Origin: Nocardia acididurans
GTDB taxonomy: Bacteria > Actinomycetota > Actinomycetes > Mycobacteriales > Mycobacteriaceae
Length of the DNA stretch: 64,000 nucleotides
Assembly (NCBI RefSeq): GCF_016741815.1
Contig: NZ_JAERRJ010000001.1
Coordinates: forward strand, 434,001-498,000
Direction of reading: 5' to 3'
Both the position numbers and the translations under genes were made by a program. Shown here piece after piece: positions 35,187 through 43,799 of this stretch. The notes beneath the pieces were generated by a model, which saw nothing but the letters and a program-made list of their open reading frames with translations, was not told the DNA's origin and did not search any database. The first letter of the stretch is position 1, and each line of letters begins with the position of its first letter.

Positions 35187-36292
35187 CGGTGGCCCCCCTG
35201 CACCCGGCCCTGGATGATCTGCAGCACCTGGATGAGGCTGCCCGCGAAGTCGCCGAAGTCCTTGAGGTCCGGGAACTTGCTGTTGGCCGGATCGGTCAGC
35301 AATCCGATGTCGAGCATGGTGGCGGTGGCCGCGACCGCGAGCACATTGCCCTTGAACGAGGCGTCGACCGAGGGCCGGATCTCGTGCATGGCGTCCAGGG
35401 CGGGTCCGAGGTTCGCCTCCGTGCGCGCCAGCGCGTCCATCAGCTTGTGGACGTTGTCGAGCAGGCTGCTCAGGTCCTCGGAGGTGGTGTTCGCGTAATC
35501 GCCCAGGGCCGCACTGGCTGTCGAGATCTTGCCGAGCAGTTCGGTGATGGCCTGGTTGTTCTCGGCGATGGCGCCGATCATGCCCGGCAGCGTGTCGGCG
35601 ACCTGGCCGAGCTCGCTGTGGTTGGCCTCGATGGTGTTGGCCAGGGTGCTGAAGCCGGACAGCACGCCGTCGATGCGCGCGCTGTTGTTGTTGAGCGCGG
35701 TCATGACGCTGGTCAGCTGGTTGAGCACGCTGGCGAGCTGGTCGCCGCGCCCGCCGACGATGGATTCCATCTCGGCGGTGAGCTTGGACAGGCTGGCGAT
35801 GCCGCCGCCGTTGAACAGCAGCGAGATGGACAGCAGCAGTTCCTCGACGGTCGCGCCCGCCGACGTCTTCTGCAGGGTGTCACCGTTTTTCAGCATCTGC
35901 TGGCCGGGTTCGGACTTCGGTTTGGACACCGCGACGAACACGTCGCCGAGCGGGGTGGCCTGGCGCAGTTCGGCGGTGCTGTCGACCGGGAGTTCGATGT
36001 CCTTGCGGATGGCCAGGTCCACGATGGCCTGGTAGTTCTTGGTCTCGATCTTGGTGACGACGCCGACGTCGGAGCCGCCGATCTTGACCTTGGCCTGATC
36101 GGGCAGGTTCAGCGCGTTCTCGAAAACGGCCTGGATGGTGTAGGTTTCGCCGCCCGCGCCCGGCTTGGGCAGGGGCAGGCTCTCGACGGTCATACCGCAG
36201 CCGGAGGCCCCGAGCGCGGCGGTGACCGCGAGGGCCACCAGCGCGCGCCGGGCGTGCTTGGTCTTGCGGAGATCTTTCACGAAGCGGTTCAT
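35183..36292 (-). CDS. mceE: MceE, lipoprotein of the Mce complex (LprK-like)
   Basis: 369 residues. The N-terminus is a lipoprotein signal: basic KHARRALVALAVTAALG followed by lipobox ASGC with Cys at ~32. The MCE domain (~50-125) reads YTIQAVFENALNLPDQAKVK then GGSDVGVVTKIETKNY. The rest is helical with a conserved NNNSARIDGVLSGFSTLA segment. MceE is the lipid-anchored member of the hexamer in mycobacteria (LprK in mce1). Its ATG overlaps the mceD stop (ATGA), and its stop overlaps the mceF start. Confidence 0.93.
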   Translation of the reverse strand: MNRFVKDLRKTKHARRALVALAVTAALGASGCGMTVESLPLPKPGAGGETYTIQAVFENALNLPDQAKVKIGGSDVGVVTKIETKNYQAIVDLAIRKDIELPVDSTAELRQATPLGDVFVAVSKPKSEPGQQMLKNGDTLQKTSAGATVEELLLSISLLFNGGGIASLSKLTAEMESIVGGRGDQLASVLNQLTSVMTALNNNSARIDGVLSGFSTLANTIEANHSELGQVADTLPGMIGAIAENNQAITELLGKISTASAALGDYANTTSEDLSSLLDNVHKLMDALARTEANLGPALDAMHEIRPSVDASFKGNVLAVAATATMLDIGLLTDPANSKFPDLKDFGDFAGSLIQVLQIIQGRVQGGHR

Positions 36293-37392
36293 TTCGAAGT
36301 CATCCCCAACATCGCTGCGGTGAGCCCGAAGTCGGGTCCGAAGTCTTCGATCTTGCCGGTGCGGCAGCCGTCGGCGCGCATCTGGATGCGTTCGCAGAAC
36401 AGGCTGACGATCTCACCGGAGAGCGTGGAGCCGAGGAGGGCGTGCAGGCGGATGAAGCCGCCGTTCTGGGTGCGGTTGACCGAGCGGTCCAGGTTCTGCA
36501 TGAGCAGCGGCGCCACGTCGACCACCTCGGTCACGCCGGCCGCGTTGTCGCGCAGCTGCTGGGTGACGTTGGTGAGGCCGGTGAGGGTGCCGTTGAGCTG
36601 ATCCTGGTACTGCGCGAACGCGCCGGAGGTGTTGGCCAGGAAGGCGTTCAGCTGATCCAGGGTGGCCTGCAGACCGGGCGCCTGCTCGGCGAGCAGGGCG
36701 CTCATCTGGGTCATCTTGTCGCTGAAGCCGCGCACCGAGCTGTCGTTCTCGGCCAGCATGGTGGTGAGTTCGTTCAGCTTGATGATGATGGTGGAGACGG
36801 CGTCCTTGTTCTCGACGCCGACCTTGAGCGCACCGGAGAGCGAGTTGAGCACCTCGCGCATCTTCTCGCCGTTGCCGTTCATCATCGGGTAGAGCACGCG
36901 ACCCGACAGCGGGCCGATGCCCTCCTGTCCCTCCTGCGGTTTCAGCGCCGCGGCGAAGGTGTCGATGGTCTTGATCATGGTGTCCAGCTCGACCGGGGTC
37001 TTGGTCTGCTGGGTGGTCAGGTGCGCGCCGTCCTTCAGCGTCTCACCGCCGGTGTACACCGGGGAGAGCTCGATGTGCCGGTCGGTGACGATGGACGGCG
37101 AGATGAGCGCGGCGACAACGTTTCTCGGGATCTTGATGCCGGAGTCCACGGTCATGTGGACCTCGACGTACTGCCCCTTCGGAACGATCTTGTCGACCTT
37201 GCCGACCTCGAGCCCGAGCACCGTGATCGGGTTGCCCTCGAACATGCCCGCGATATTGAGGAAGTCCGCGGTGATGTGCTGGGTCTGACCGACCGCGTCC
37301 TTCACGCCCAGCGGCACGATGGAGCAGCTGCCCACCGCGAAGGTCGCCGCACCGATCATGGCGCCCTGCGTGATTCGCTTCATCAGGCTCAT
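36289..37392 (-). CDS. mceD: MceD, MCE family protein with a lipobox-like N-terminus
   Basis: 367 residues from ATG 37392, which overlaps the mceC stop by one base (TAATG) and has GAGGGG 8 bases upstream; GTG 37401 is an alternative. The signal region MKRITQGAMIGAATFAVGSC places Cys in a V-G-S-C setting, a plausible lipobox. Usually only MceE is lipidated, so two lipoproteins in one complex would be unusual. The MCE domain (~38-110) carries HITADFLNIAGMFEGNPITV and LGLEVGKVDKIVPKGQY. The helical region has a Thr/Gln-rich start (TTQQTKTPVELDTMIKTIDT). A C-terminal CERIQMRADGCRTG could form a disulfide loop. Confidence 0.92.
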   Translation of the reverse strand: MSLMKRITQGAMIGAATFAVGSCSIVPLGVKDAVGQTQHITADFLNIAGMFEGNPITVLGLEVGKVDKIVPKGQYVEVHMTVDSGIKIPRNVVAALISPSIVTDRHIELSPVYTGGETLKDGAHLTTQQTKTPVELDTMIKTIDTFAAALKPQEGQEGIGPLSGRVLYPMMNGNGEKMREVLNSLSGALKVGVENKDAVSTIIIKLNELTTMLAENDSSVRGFSDKMTQMSALLAEQAPGLQATLDQLNAFLANTSGAFAQYQDQLNGTLTGLTNVTQQLRDNAAGVTEVVDVAPLLMQNLDRSVNRTQNGGFIRLHALLGSTLSGEIVSLFCERIQMRADGCRTGKIEDFGPDFGLTAAMLGMTSK

Positions 37393-38387
37393 TACTGGCA
37401 CCCCTCAGCCACGTGCGCGAAGCACAACCAGTTGTCCGGGAACAGCCACGGCAGGGCGACCTCACCGTAGTTGCCGTTACCGAACGCGTTGTTGAACTGC
37501 CGCACCGACGGCGGCATGATCGACAGCAGCCGATCCAGGTTGTCCTTGTTCTTCTGCAGGCCCTCGGCCATCGTGTTGAGCTGCTGGAGCGTCGGGCCGA
37601 ACTGGCCGTTGTTCTCCGCGCCGATCGTCTCCAGCTGACGGCTCAGCGTGGAGATGTTGTCCAGCAACGACTTCAGCAGCGTCTGGCGCTCCATCACCCG
37701 GCTGGCGATGGCCTCGCCCTGGGTGATCACCAGCAGCACGCTGTTGCGGTTGTCGCCGAGGATGCGGGTGACGGTGTCCAGGTCCTTGAGCAGCTGGTCC
37801 ACCGCGTCCTGCCGGTCGCTGATGGTCTTGGCCAGCGCGCCCATGGAATCCAGCGCCTGCACGGTGAGTTCCGGGGTGTCGCCGAGCTGCTGATTGATCA
37901 CGTTCAGTGATTCGGCCAGCTTGGCGGTGTCGAGCTCCTCGAACTTGGGCGTGCCCTCCTGCACCACGTCCGCCAGGTTGTACGGCACCGCGGTGTTGGA
38001 CCTGGGGATCCGGTTGCCGGGCAGGCCGGAGCCGTCGCCCGGATCCAGATCCAGGAAGCGGGCGCCGAGCAGGGTCGCCATCTTGATGGCGGCGCGGGCG
38101 TCGGGGCCGAGCTTCACGTCGTCCTTGACCGACATGGAGATCAGCACGTGGTCGCCCTCGAGCTCCATATCCGACACGGTGCCCACGGGCACGCCGGACA
38201 CGTCCACCTTGTCGCCGACCTTGAGGCCGGCGGTCTGGGCGAACTCGGCCTTGATGGTGCGCTCACCGACACCCACCGCGCGCCACGCGGTGGACGCCAG
38301 CAGCAGGGCGCCGATCAGGATGACGCCCAGGACGCCGAGCCAGAGATTGCGATTGGAATCGAAGCGGGACTTGAGTTTTTCCATCAT
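37392..38387 (-). CDS. mceC: MceC, lipid-transport MCE family protein
   Basis: 331 residues. The start is the first of two consecutive ATGs at 38387 (MMEKLKSRFDSN), overlapping the mceB stop by four bases; the frame upstream belongs to overlapping coding DNA. One anchor helix (~14-34, LWLGVLGVILIGALLLAS) precedes the MCE domain (~45-120: IKAEFAQTAGLKVGDKVDVS, then GVPVGTVSDMELEGDHVL). The helical tube region follows to a short end, DNWLCFAHVAEGC. It works with the other Mce proteins in hydrophobic-substrate uptake. Length is normal. Confidence 0.93.
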   Translation of the reverse strand: MMEKLKSRFDSNRNLWLGVLGVILIGALLLASTAWRAVGVGERTIKAEFAQTAGLKVGDKVDVSGVPVGTVSDMELEGDHVLISMSVKDDVKLGPDARAAIKMATLLGARFLDLDPGDGSGLPGNRIPRSNTAVPYNLADVVQEGTPKFEELDTAKLAESLNVINQQLGDTPELTVQALDSMGALAKTISDRQDAVDQLLKDLDTVTRILGDNRNSVLLVITQGEAIASRVMERQTLLKSLLDNISTLSRQLETIGAENNGQFGPTLQQLNTMAEGLQKNKDNLDRLLSIMPPSVRQFNNAFGNGNYGEVALPWLFPDNWLCFAHVAEGCQ

Positions 38388-39415
38388 GGCCGGCACACCG
38401 CCGAGTGGGAGTTGCCGCCGATCTGGTTGAACAGACCGCGCGGGAAGAGGATTCCGTATAGGGACACGTCCAGGGAGCACACGTACGCGTTGGCGTAGGC
38501 GCCGTTCTGGGTGAACTTGCCGATGTCGGCGAGGATGGCCGGCAGGTCCACGGCGGCCTGGTCCAGCTTCGCGCCGTTGGCGATCAGCAGGGCCAGAGCG
38601 TCGCTCGTACTGGCCTGGGCCACCGACAGTTTCGGCTGGATCTGGGCGATCATGGCGACCAGGGAGCCGGTGGCGTCGGCGATCTGCACCGTCGAGGCCT
38701 GCAGCGACTGGCCCTGCGCGTACAGCCCGCCGATGAGGGCGCGGGTCTGGGTCACCAGGGTCTCGAGTTCACCGCTGCGCTTGGCCAGACCGGACATGAC
38801 CGCCGAGAGGTTGGTGATCACGTCGGCCAGGATGGCGTCGCGCCGCTGGAAGTCGGAGGCGACCGCCGCGGCCTGGGTGATGAAGGAGCTCAACGAGACC
38901 CCGTCACCCTGCAGCGCCTGGATGAAGGTGTTGGACAGGCTGTTCACCTGTTCCGGCTGCAGCACCTGGAACAGCGGCTGGAATCCGTTGAGCAGACCCG
39001 AGATGTCGAAGGACGGCTCGGTGCGCTCGACGGGGATGGCGCCGTTGTTCTTCAGCTCGGAGTGGTCGCCGCCCTTCTTGTCCAGCTCGAGCGCGATGTA
39101 GCGCTGACCGATCAGGTTCTGGTAGCGGACCAGCGCCCTGGTGTCGTTGTACAGCTTCTGGTTGCGCTGCACGATGAAGGTCACCTCGGCGTTGTTCTTG
39201 CCGTCGAGCTCGATCTTCTCCACCTTGCCGACGCGCACGCCGGCCATGCGGACGTCGTCGCCCTCACGCAGGCCGAGCACGTCGGTGAAGGTGGCGCGGT
39301 AGGAGTTGGTGGAACCGTCCACCGTGCGCGCCAGCGTGTTCCAGATGACCGCGGTCACCAGGATGGACACGATGGCGAAGAGGCTGAAGCCGATCAGCGG
39401 TTTGCGAATGCTCAT
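38384..39415 (-). CDS. mceB: MceB, lipid-transport MCE family protein
   Basis: 343 residues, ATG 39415 overlapping the mceA stop by four bases. An N-terminal helix (~8-28, IGFSLFAIVSILVTAVIWN) anchors it; the MCE domain carries the most conserved family signature DVRMAGVRVGKVEKIELDGK (~53-72). The helical region and a C-terminal YVCSLDVSLYGILFPRG follow, with a final Cys that could pair with the earlier one. Function and complex as for its paralogues. Confidence 0.93.
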   Translation of the reverse strand: MSIRKPLIGFSLFAIVSILVTAVIWNTLARTVDGSTNSYRATFTDVLGLREGDDVRMAGVRVGKVEKIELDGKNNAEVTFIVQRNQKLYNDTRALVRYQNLIGQRYIALELDKKGGDHSELKNNGAIPVERTEPSFDISGLLNGFQPLFQVLQPEQVNSLSNTFIQALQGDGVSLSSFITQAAAVASDFQRRDAILADVITNLSAVMSGLAKRSGELETLVTQTRALIGGLYAQGQSLQASTVQIADATGSLVAMIAQIQPKLSVAQASTSDALALLIANGAKLDQAAVDLPAILADIGKFTQNGAYANAYVCSLDVSLYGILFPRGLFNQIGGNSHSAVCRP

Positions 39416-40863
39416 CGGCCGGCACCGCTTTCGGTGACTTGCAAGGTCCCACCCTTCATGATCGAGCTCAGCAGCAGGTACTCGGCCGCGTTCGGACGCC
39501 GTCCGAGCAGTGCGACGATGGCGTCGTCACCGTGGTAGGAGATGGCTCCGGCCGCGGGGGTCTCACCGGCCGGCTGCTGCGCCGCGGGAGCGGACGCGCC
39601 CGGCACCGCGAGGCTCGGGAACAGGCCCTGCAGCGGCGTCCCCGCGAACGGGTTCTGCTGATTCTGCTGCGCGGCGTCCCCGGTTCCGGTGAGGCCCGGA
39701 ATGCTGAAGCCCTCCGGCAGGGTGGCGGGCGGCAGGCCGGCGGCCGACTGCAGTGCCTTGGGCCGCAACGACTCCGGCAGGGTGCCGGGGTCGGAGACGG
39801 CGGGCGCGGTGCCACAGCTCGGGGCGGCCAGCTCGCCGTAGCGCGGGCAGTCCGCGGCGGTGTACGGCTTGTACGGCGTGAAGGTGATGCCCATGTTCCA
39901 CACCATCTGCTTCTGCGGACCCCAGTGGAACGTGGTGGCCAGCTTGCGCACCGAGTTGTTGAGGTTCTCGATGGCGAGCGGAATGGCGTTCGGGTCGTCG
40001 GCCATCGCGCCGAACAGCGCGCTGGTGCCGGTGGTGACCTCCTTGCCCACGTTGGGGTTTCGGGCGAAGAGGGCGTTGATCTTGTCCACGGTGGCCGAGG
40101 TGCCGCCGATGAGCGAGACCAGTTCCGCGCGCCGGTTGGAAATGGTCGCCGCGGTCTGCACCGACTCCGACAGCACGTTCATCAGCTCCGGCGCGGACTG
40201 GTTCAGCGCGTGGAAGGAACTGGAGAAGTCGGAGAGGAACACGTCCACGTTCGGGACCGCGCCGCGGACCTCCTGCAGCCAGCGGTCCACCCGCTCGACG
40301 GTGGAGCCGGGCATGCGGCCGCTGCCGTCCAGCGCGTAGGACAGGGTGCCCAGCACCCGGCCGAACTGGATGGGGTCGATCTTGCCGAGGATGTCGCGCA
40401 CCGTGGTGAGCGTGTCCTGCAGCGCGATGGTGCCCTTGGAACGGTCCTCCGAGATCTGCGCGCCCTCGGTGAGGTGCGCGGAATCCGGTCCGTTGTAGAC
40501 CAATTCGACGGAGGTGACGGCGAACAGGTTGGACGGCACCACGCGCGCGGTCACATTCGCGGGGACGCCGGTGACGTACTCCGGCTTCATCTCGATGTGC
40601 ACCTGCTGCAGCTCGCCCTTGGCGGCCACCGACACGTCCTTGACGACGCCCACCAGCACGCCGCGGTACTTCACGTCCGCGTTCGAGGGCAGACCGTCAC
40701 CGGTGGTCGTGAGATTGGCTGTGACCTTGACCTTTTCGACGAAGTACCCCTGGTAGCGCGCCATCAGGAAGGCCAGGATGCTCGCCAGCACGAGTAGTCC
40801 GGCGGTGCCCGCGATCAGCAGCTGCCGCATCGTCGGGCCACGCCCGCTCGGATCGATGATCAT
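39412..40863 (-). CDS. mceA: MceA, MCE family protein with extended C-terminus
   Basis: 483 residues from ATG 40863 (GGGGGCG 6 bases upstream). A membrane helix (~13-34) is followed by the MCE domain (~42-125: VKVTANLTTTGDGLPSNADV, then KYRGVLVGVVKDVSVAAK). The helical region runs to ~320 and is followed by a Pro/Gln/Ala-rich, probably disordered tail of ~130 residues, longer than in most MceA proteins, with a last ordered segment EYLLLSSIMKGG. The sequence is not an obvious copy of mycobacterial Mce1A or Mce4A by eye, so the cargo should not be assumed from numbering. First mce gene after the permease pair. Confidence 0.92.
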   Translation of the reverse strand: MIIDPSGRGPTMRQLLIAGTAGLLVLASILAFLMARYQGYFVEKVKVTANLTTTGDGLPSNADVKYRGVLVGVVKDVSVAAKGELQQVHIEMKPEYVTGVPANVTARVVPSNLFAVTSVELVYNGPDSAHLTEGAQISEDRSKGTIALQDTLTTVRDILGKIDPIQFGRVLGTLSYALDGSGRMPGSTVERVDRWLQEVRGAVPNVDVFLSDFSSSFHALNQSAPELMNVLSESVQTAATISNRRAELVSLIGGTSATVDKINALFARNPNVGKEVTTGTSALFGAMADDPNAIPLAIENLNNSVRKLATTFHWGPQKQMVWNMGITFTPYKPYTAADCPRYGELAAPSCGTAPAVSDPGTLPESLRPKALQSAAGLPPATLPEGFSIPGLTGTGDAAQQNQQNPFAGTPLQGLFPSLAVPGASAPAAQQPAGETPAAGAISYHGDDAIVALLGRRPNAAEYLLLSSIMKGGTLQVTESGAGR

Positions 40864-40875
40864 CGTGTGCGCCCC

Positions 40876-41739
40876 CTATCCCGAGATCCGGATGCCGGGG
40901 TCCACGCCCCAGATCGCCAACGTCATGAACAGGTCCGCGAAGACCACCGCGATGATGCAGAGCTTGATCGCGCGACCGGCCGCGACGCCCACGCCCTCCG
41001 GGCCGCCCGAGGCGAAGAACCCGTAGTAGCACTGGATGAACGTGGTGATCGCGACGAAGATGATCGCCTTCGCCAGTGAGTACAGCACATCCGTGGGCAC
41101 CAGGAACTGATAGAAGTAGTGCTGGAAGGTGCCTGTCGCGGTACCGCCGATCAGGGCGATGGTCAGCGAGCAGGAGATGTAGGCCAGCGGCAGCGCGATG
41201 CAGTACAGCGGCACGATGGCGATCATGGCCGCGATCATGCGGGTGCTCACCAGGTACGGAAGCGGCCGAATCGCAACCGATTCCAGCGCGTCGATCTCCT
41301 CGGAGATGCGCATGGCGCCCAGCTGCGCGGTGAACCGGCAGCCCGCCTGCGCCGCGAAGGCCAGGGTGGCGAGCATGGGGCCGAGCTCACGCGTGGTGGC
41401 GAAGGCCGAGATGGCGCCGGTGAGCGGGCTCAGGCCGAGCAGGTTGAGCGAGGTGTGGCCCTGGATGGCGACGGTCATGCCGCCGAACGCGGACAGGATC
41501 AGCACCACGCCGATGGTGCCGCCGCCGACGACGAGATTGCCGTTGCCCCAGGTGACGTCGCGCAGCAGTCGCCACACTTCGTTGGGGTAGTGCTTGACCG
41601 CCGTCGGCATGCCGCCGAGCGAGCGCAGGAAGAAGAAGACCTGATGGCCGACGCGCGCCAGCCAGTCCCGTGGCGAGGACGCCACGCCGCGAATTTTCTG
41701 GAAGGGCCGCAGCAGCGGCGGAACATACGTTGCTGACAC
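40876..41739 (-). CDS. yrbEB: YrbEB, MlaE-type ABC permease of the Mce importer
   Basis: 287 residues from a GTG start, four bases after the yrbEA stop. The MlaE permease signature is clear: AQAGCRFTAQLGAMRISEEIDALESVAIRPLPYL split as GCRFTAQLGAMRISEEIDAL and the following ESVAIRPLP, the coupling helix that contacts the ATPase. Five or six membrane helices are visible. With YrbEA it forms the inner-membrane channel on which the MceA-F tube stands. The ATPase (Mkl/MceG) is normally encoded elsewhere and is not in this window. Confidence 0.93.
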   Translation of the reverse strand: MSATYVPPLLRPFQKIRGVASSPRDWLARVGHQVFFFLRSLGGMPTAVKHYPNEVWRLLRDVTWGNGNLVVGGGTIGVVLILSAFGGMTVAIQGHTSLNLLGLSPLTGAISAFATTRELGPMLATLAFAAQAGCRFTAQLGAMRISEEIDALESVAIRPLPYLVSTRMIAAMIAIVPLYCIALPLAYISCSLTIALIGGTATGTFQHYFYQFLVPTDVLYSLAKAIIFVAITTFIQCYYGFFASGGPEGVGVAAGRAIKLCIIAVVFADLFMTLAIWGVDPGIRISG

Positions 41740-41743
41740 GGCC

Positions 41744-42613
41744 TCAGACCATCTGTGGGGGGAACAGGGAGTTGTAGATCTGGGTCAGAGCCAGATTCGT
41801 GCCGAAGAGCATGACCGCCGACAGCACCACCGCGGTGTTCACCGCGTTCGCGACACCACCCGGTCCGCCCTTGGCGTTGAGGCCGGCGTCGCAGGCGATG
41901 ATGGCGGCGAACAGTCCGAAGATGAGCGACTTCAACAGCGCCACGAACAGATCCATGGTGACCGCGAACGAGGAGAAGGTGCCGACGTAGGAGCCCGGCG
42001 TGCCGCCCTGCGCGAAGATGTTGAAGATGTAGCCGGTCAGGAAGCCGACGAAAACCACGAAGCCGCACAGCAATACGGACACCAGCATGGCCGCCCCGAG
42101 GCGCGGGGCGACCAGCCGGCGCATGGGGTCGACGCCCATGACCTTCATGGCGTCGATCTCCTCGCGGATGGTGCGCGAGCCGAGGTCGGCGCAGATGGCC
42201 GAACCGACCGCGCCCGCGATCATGAGCGAGGTGACCAGCGGCGCGCCCTGCTGAATGATGCCGAGGCCGTTGGCCGCGCCGATGAACGACGTCGCACCCA
42301 CCTGCTGGGCGACCGAGCCCACCTGAATGGAGACGATGACGCCGATCGGAATTGCGACCAGCAGAGTGGGTGCGGCAGCCACATTCGCCATGAAGGCGCA
42401 CTGCCGGATGAACTCGCCGAAGGGGAATCGCTTTCGGAAGATCGCGATGAAAAGTTCGGCGACGGCCGACACGCCCATGGACATCATCCGGCCGCCGGTC
42501 TCCAGCGACCGCTTGGGATGGTCCTGCCAGTACCCCTTGGCCCAGTCCACGGCCGTATTCATCCGTGATTCGGGTGGACTCCCCTGCCCACCCGGGCTCT
42601 TGGTCAACTGCAC
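41744..42613 (-). CDS. yrbEA: YrbEA, MlaE-type ABC permease of the Mce importer, first gene of the operon
   Basis: 289 residues from GTG 42613, which has GAGAGGGG 6 bases upstream; ATG 42562 is a weaker alternative. Conserved MlaE motif: AICADLGSRTIREEIDAMKV followed by MGVDPMRRLVAPR. Multi-helix membrane protein pairing with YrbEB. It opens an apparently single nine-gene operon ending at 33055. The 454 bp upstream carry a KstR-type operator 186 bases before the start, so transcription may be de-repressed by steroid catabolites. Confidence 0.93.
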   Translation of the reverse strand: MQLTKSPGGQGSPPESRMNTAVDWAKGYWQDHPKRSLETGGRMMSMGVSAVAELFIAIFRKRFPFGEFIRQCAFMANVAAAPTLLVAIPIGVIVSIQVGSVAQQVGATSFIGAANGLGIIQQGAPLVTSLMIAGAVGSAICADLGSRTIREEIDAMKVMGVDPMRRLVAPRLGAAMLVSVLLCGFVVFVGFLTGYIFNIFAQGGTPGSYVGTFSSFAVTMDLFVALLKSLIFGLFAAIIACDAGLNAKGGPGGVANAVNTAVVLSAVMLFGTNLALTQIYNSLFPPQMV

Positions 42614-42798
42614 TGACTACCCCTCTCGACGCCGGGTTACCCGCCTCCGGCGACTGTTTGCTTGACGCACCTTACTACGGAGTTAGGAAAAACACACCAG
42701 TGCCCTGTGGCACCGGTCATAGAGACGGATCACTTTCGTTTTACGTTGTGAACGGCCACAAAGAGTTGGTTTACAACCTAAAGAACCAGATAGATATC

Positions 42799-42812
42799 TA
42801 GAACGTGTTCTA
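42799..42812. promoter_or_regulatory. KstR-type operator upstream of the mce operon
   Basis: TAGAACGTGTTCTA matches the KstR consensus TnnAACnnGTTnnA at every fixed base. KstR is the TetR-family repressor of cholesterol uptake and catabolism genes in mycobacteria and Rhodococcus, released by a cholesterol-derived CoA thioester. In those genera it controls the mce4 steroid importer. The site lies 186 bases before yrbEA and 255 bases before the divergent protease gene. Confidence 0.75.
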
Positions 42813-42830
42813 ATATCACGGCATTGAGCC

Positions 42831-42850
42831 GATAGATGTGAACATCTATC
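42831..42850. promoter_or_regulatory. Second operator-like palindrome in the mce upstream region
   Basis: GATAGATG and CATCTATC form a perfect 8-bp inverted repeat around TGAA, 18 bases from the KstR site. Its right arm also pairs with a sequence on the far side of the KstR site (42786-42795). A GntR- or TetR-type regulator could bind it; I cannot name one. It has no U-tract and no gene end nearby, so it is not a terminator. Confidence 0.5.
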
Positions 42851-43067
42851 TGGTAACAATTAATAGGAATAAATCTACTGTAAATCCATAGCCGATGCGC
42901 ATATTTCGGCCCGAGTTCGCGCTGTCTACATCCAACTAGGTAACCGCCGCGAAGACCGGCAGGACACGGCTCGGCAACACGTAGCAGTACAAGACGCGCT
43001 CCGAGACGAATACTGACAGGATGAGTGCCACAGCTTGTTTCGAGCGGCTTCCGACATCTGGAGGAAC

Positions 43068-43733
43068 ATGATCAGGAAACTTGCCGGGGTGGCCGGCGCG
43101 TTCGCCGTAGCCCTGAGCACCGCGCTGGTAGGCGCGGGAGCCGCGAGCGCCGACCCCGCACCCGCCGTCATCGGCGGCGGCTCCGGAATCATCATCGACG
43201 AGATGTTCGAGTGCACCGTGACCACCATCGGTCACGACAGCGCCGGACGCCTCGTCGGCCTGACCGCCGGACACTGCGGAGACCCGGGAGCGCAGGTCTA
43301 CGCGGAAGCGTCCCGCGGCACCGGACTGATCGGCAAGTTCGTCTACTCCAACCACGAGCTCGACTACGCGGTCATCCAGTTCGACCCGGCCCGGGTCGTC
43401 CCGGTCAACCGGATCGGCAATGTCACCATCACCGGCATCGGCGGCCCGCCCGGATTCCCGATGATCGTCTGCAAGGAGGGCCGGACCACCGGCAATACCT
43501 GCGGCATCTCCTGGGGCGACGTCTTCGGCACCAATATCGAGACCTGGAGCCAGATGTGCGTGGTCGAAGGTGATTCGGGCGCACCGGTCGTCGTCGGCAC
43601 CACGCTGGTCGGCATGGTGAACGCCTACCTGGCCATCGCCTGCTTCGGACCCGAGGTGGGGACGAACATGACCACCATCATGGACAACATGAACGCGCGC
43701 GGCGGCATCGGCTCGGGCTACTACCCGATCTGA
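43068..43733 (+). CDS. Secreted S1 family serine protease
   Basis: 221 residues from ATG 43068, with GGAGG 4 bases upstream. Residues 1-~32 are a Sec signal peptide (KLAGVAGAFAVALSTALVG, cleaved near ASADPAPA). The chymotrypsin triad is complete: His69 in LTAGHCG, Asp99 in ELDYAVIQF, Ser170 in VEGDSGAPVV. Cys pairs near His69 and around KEGRTTGNTCG fit the family's disulfides. There is no propeptide beyond a few residues and no C-terminal domain, giving a small mature protease like those common in Nocardia and mycobacteria. Its promoter faces the mce operon across a shared regulatory region. A strong hairpin follows. Confidence 0.9.
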   Translation: MIRKLAGVAGAFAVALSTALVGAGAASADPAPAVIGGGSGIIIDEMFECTVTTIGHDSAGRLVGLTAGHCGDPGAQVYAEASRGTGLIGKFVYSNHELDYAVIQFDPARVVPVNRIGNVTITGIGGPPGFPMIVCKEGRTTGNTCGISWGDVFGTNIETWSQMCVVEGDSGAPVVVGTTLVGMVNAYLAIACFGPEVGTNMTTIMDNMNARGGIGSGYYPI

Positions 43734-43747
43734 TCGCGAGAAACGAA

Positions 43748-43783
43748 GAGTGGGGCGGTGATCCGAGGATCACCGCCCCACTC
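43748..43783. terminator. Bidirectional terminator between the protease and LppU-like genes
   Basis: A perfect 16-bp G/C-rich stem with a CGAG loop (arms 43748-43763 and 43768-43783), followed on the plus strand by CTCTATAT. It lies between convergent stop codons and would end both transcripts. Confidence 0.88.
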
Positions 43784-43799
43784 CTCTATATAGGGACCG

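Larger units (their letters stand above)
42614..43067. other. 454-bp divergent regulatory region between the mce operon and the S1 protease gene
   Basis: No gene is supported here. The central part (about 42700-42900) is markedly AT-richer than its surroundings, as expected for a promoter region. It holds a KstR-consensus site (42799-42812), a GATAGATG/CATCTATC palindrome (42831-42850), a 10-bp inverted pair CCAGATAGAT (42786-42795) and ATCTATCTGG (42844-42853) that brackets the KstR site, and a small GGTT-TAC-AACC palindrome (42768-42778). The layout suggests several regulators acting on one or both divergent promoters. Confidence 0.75.
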
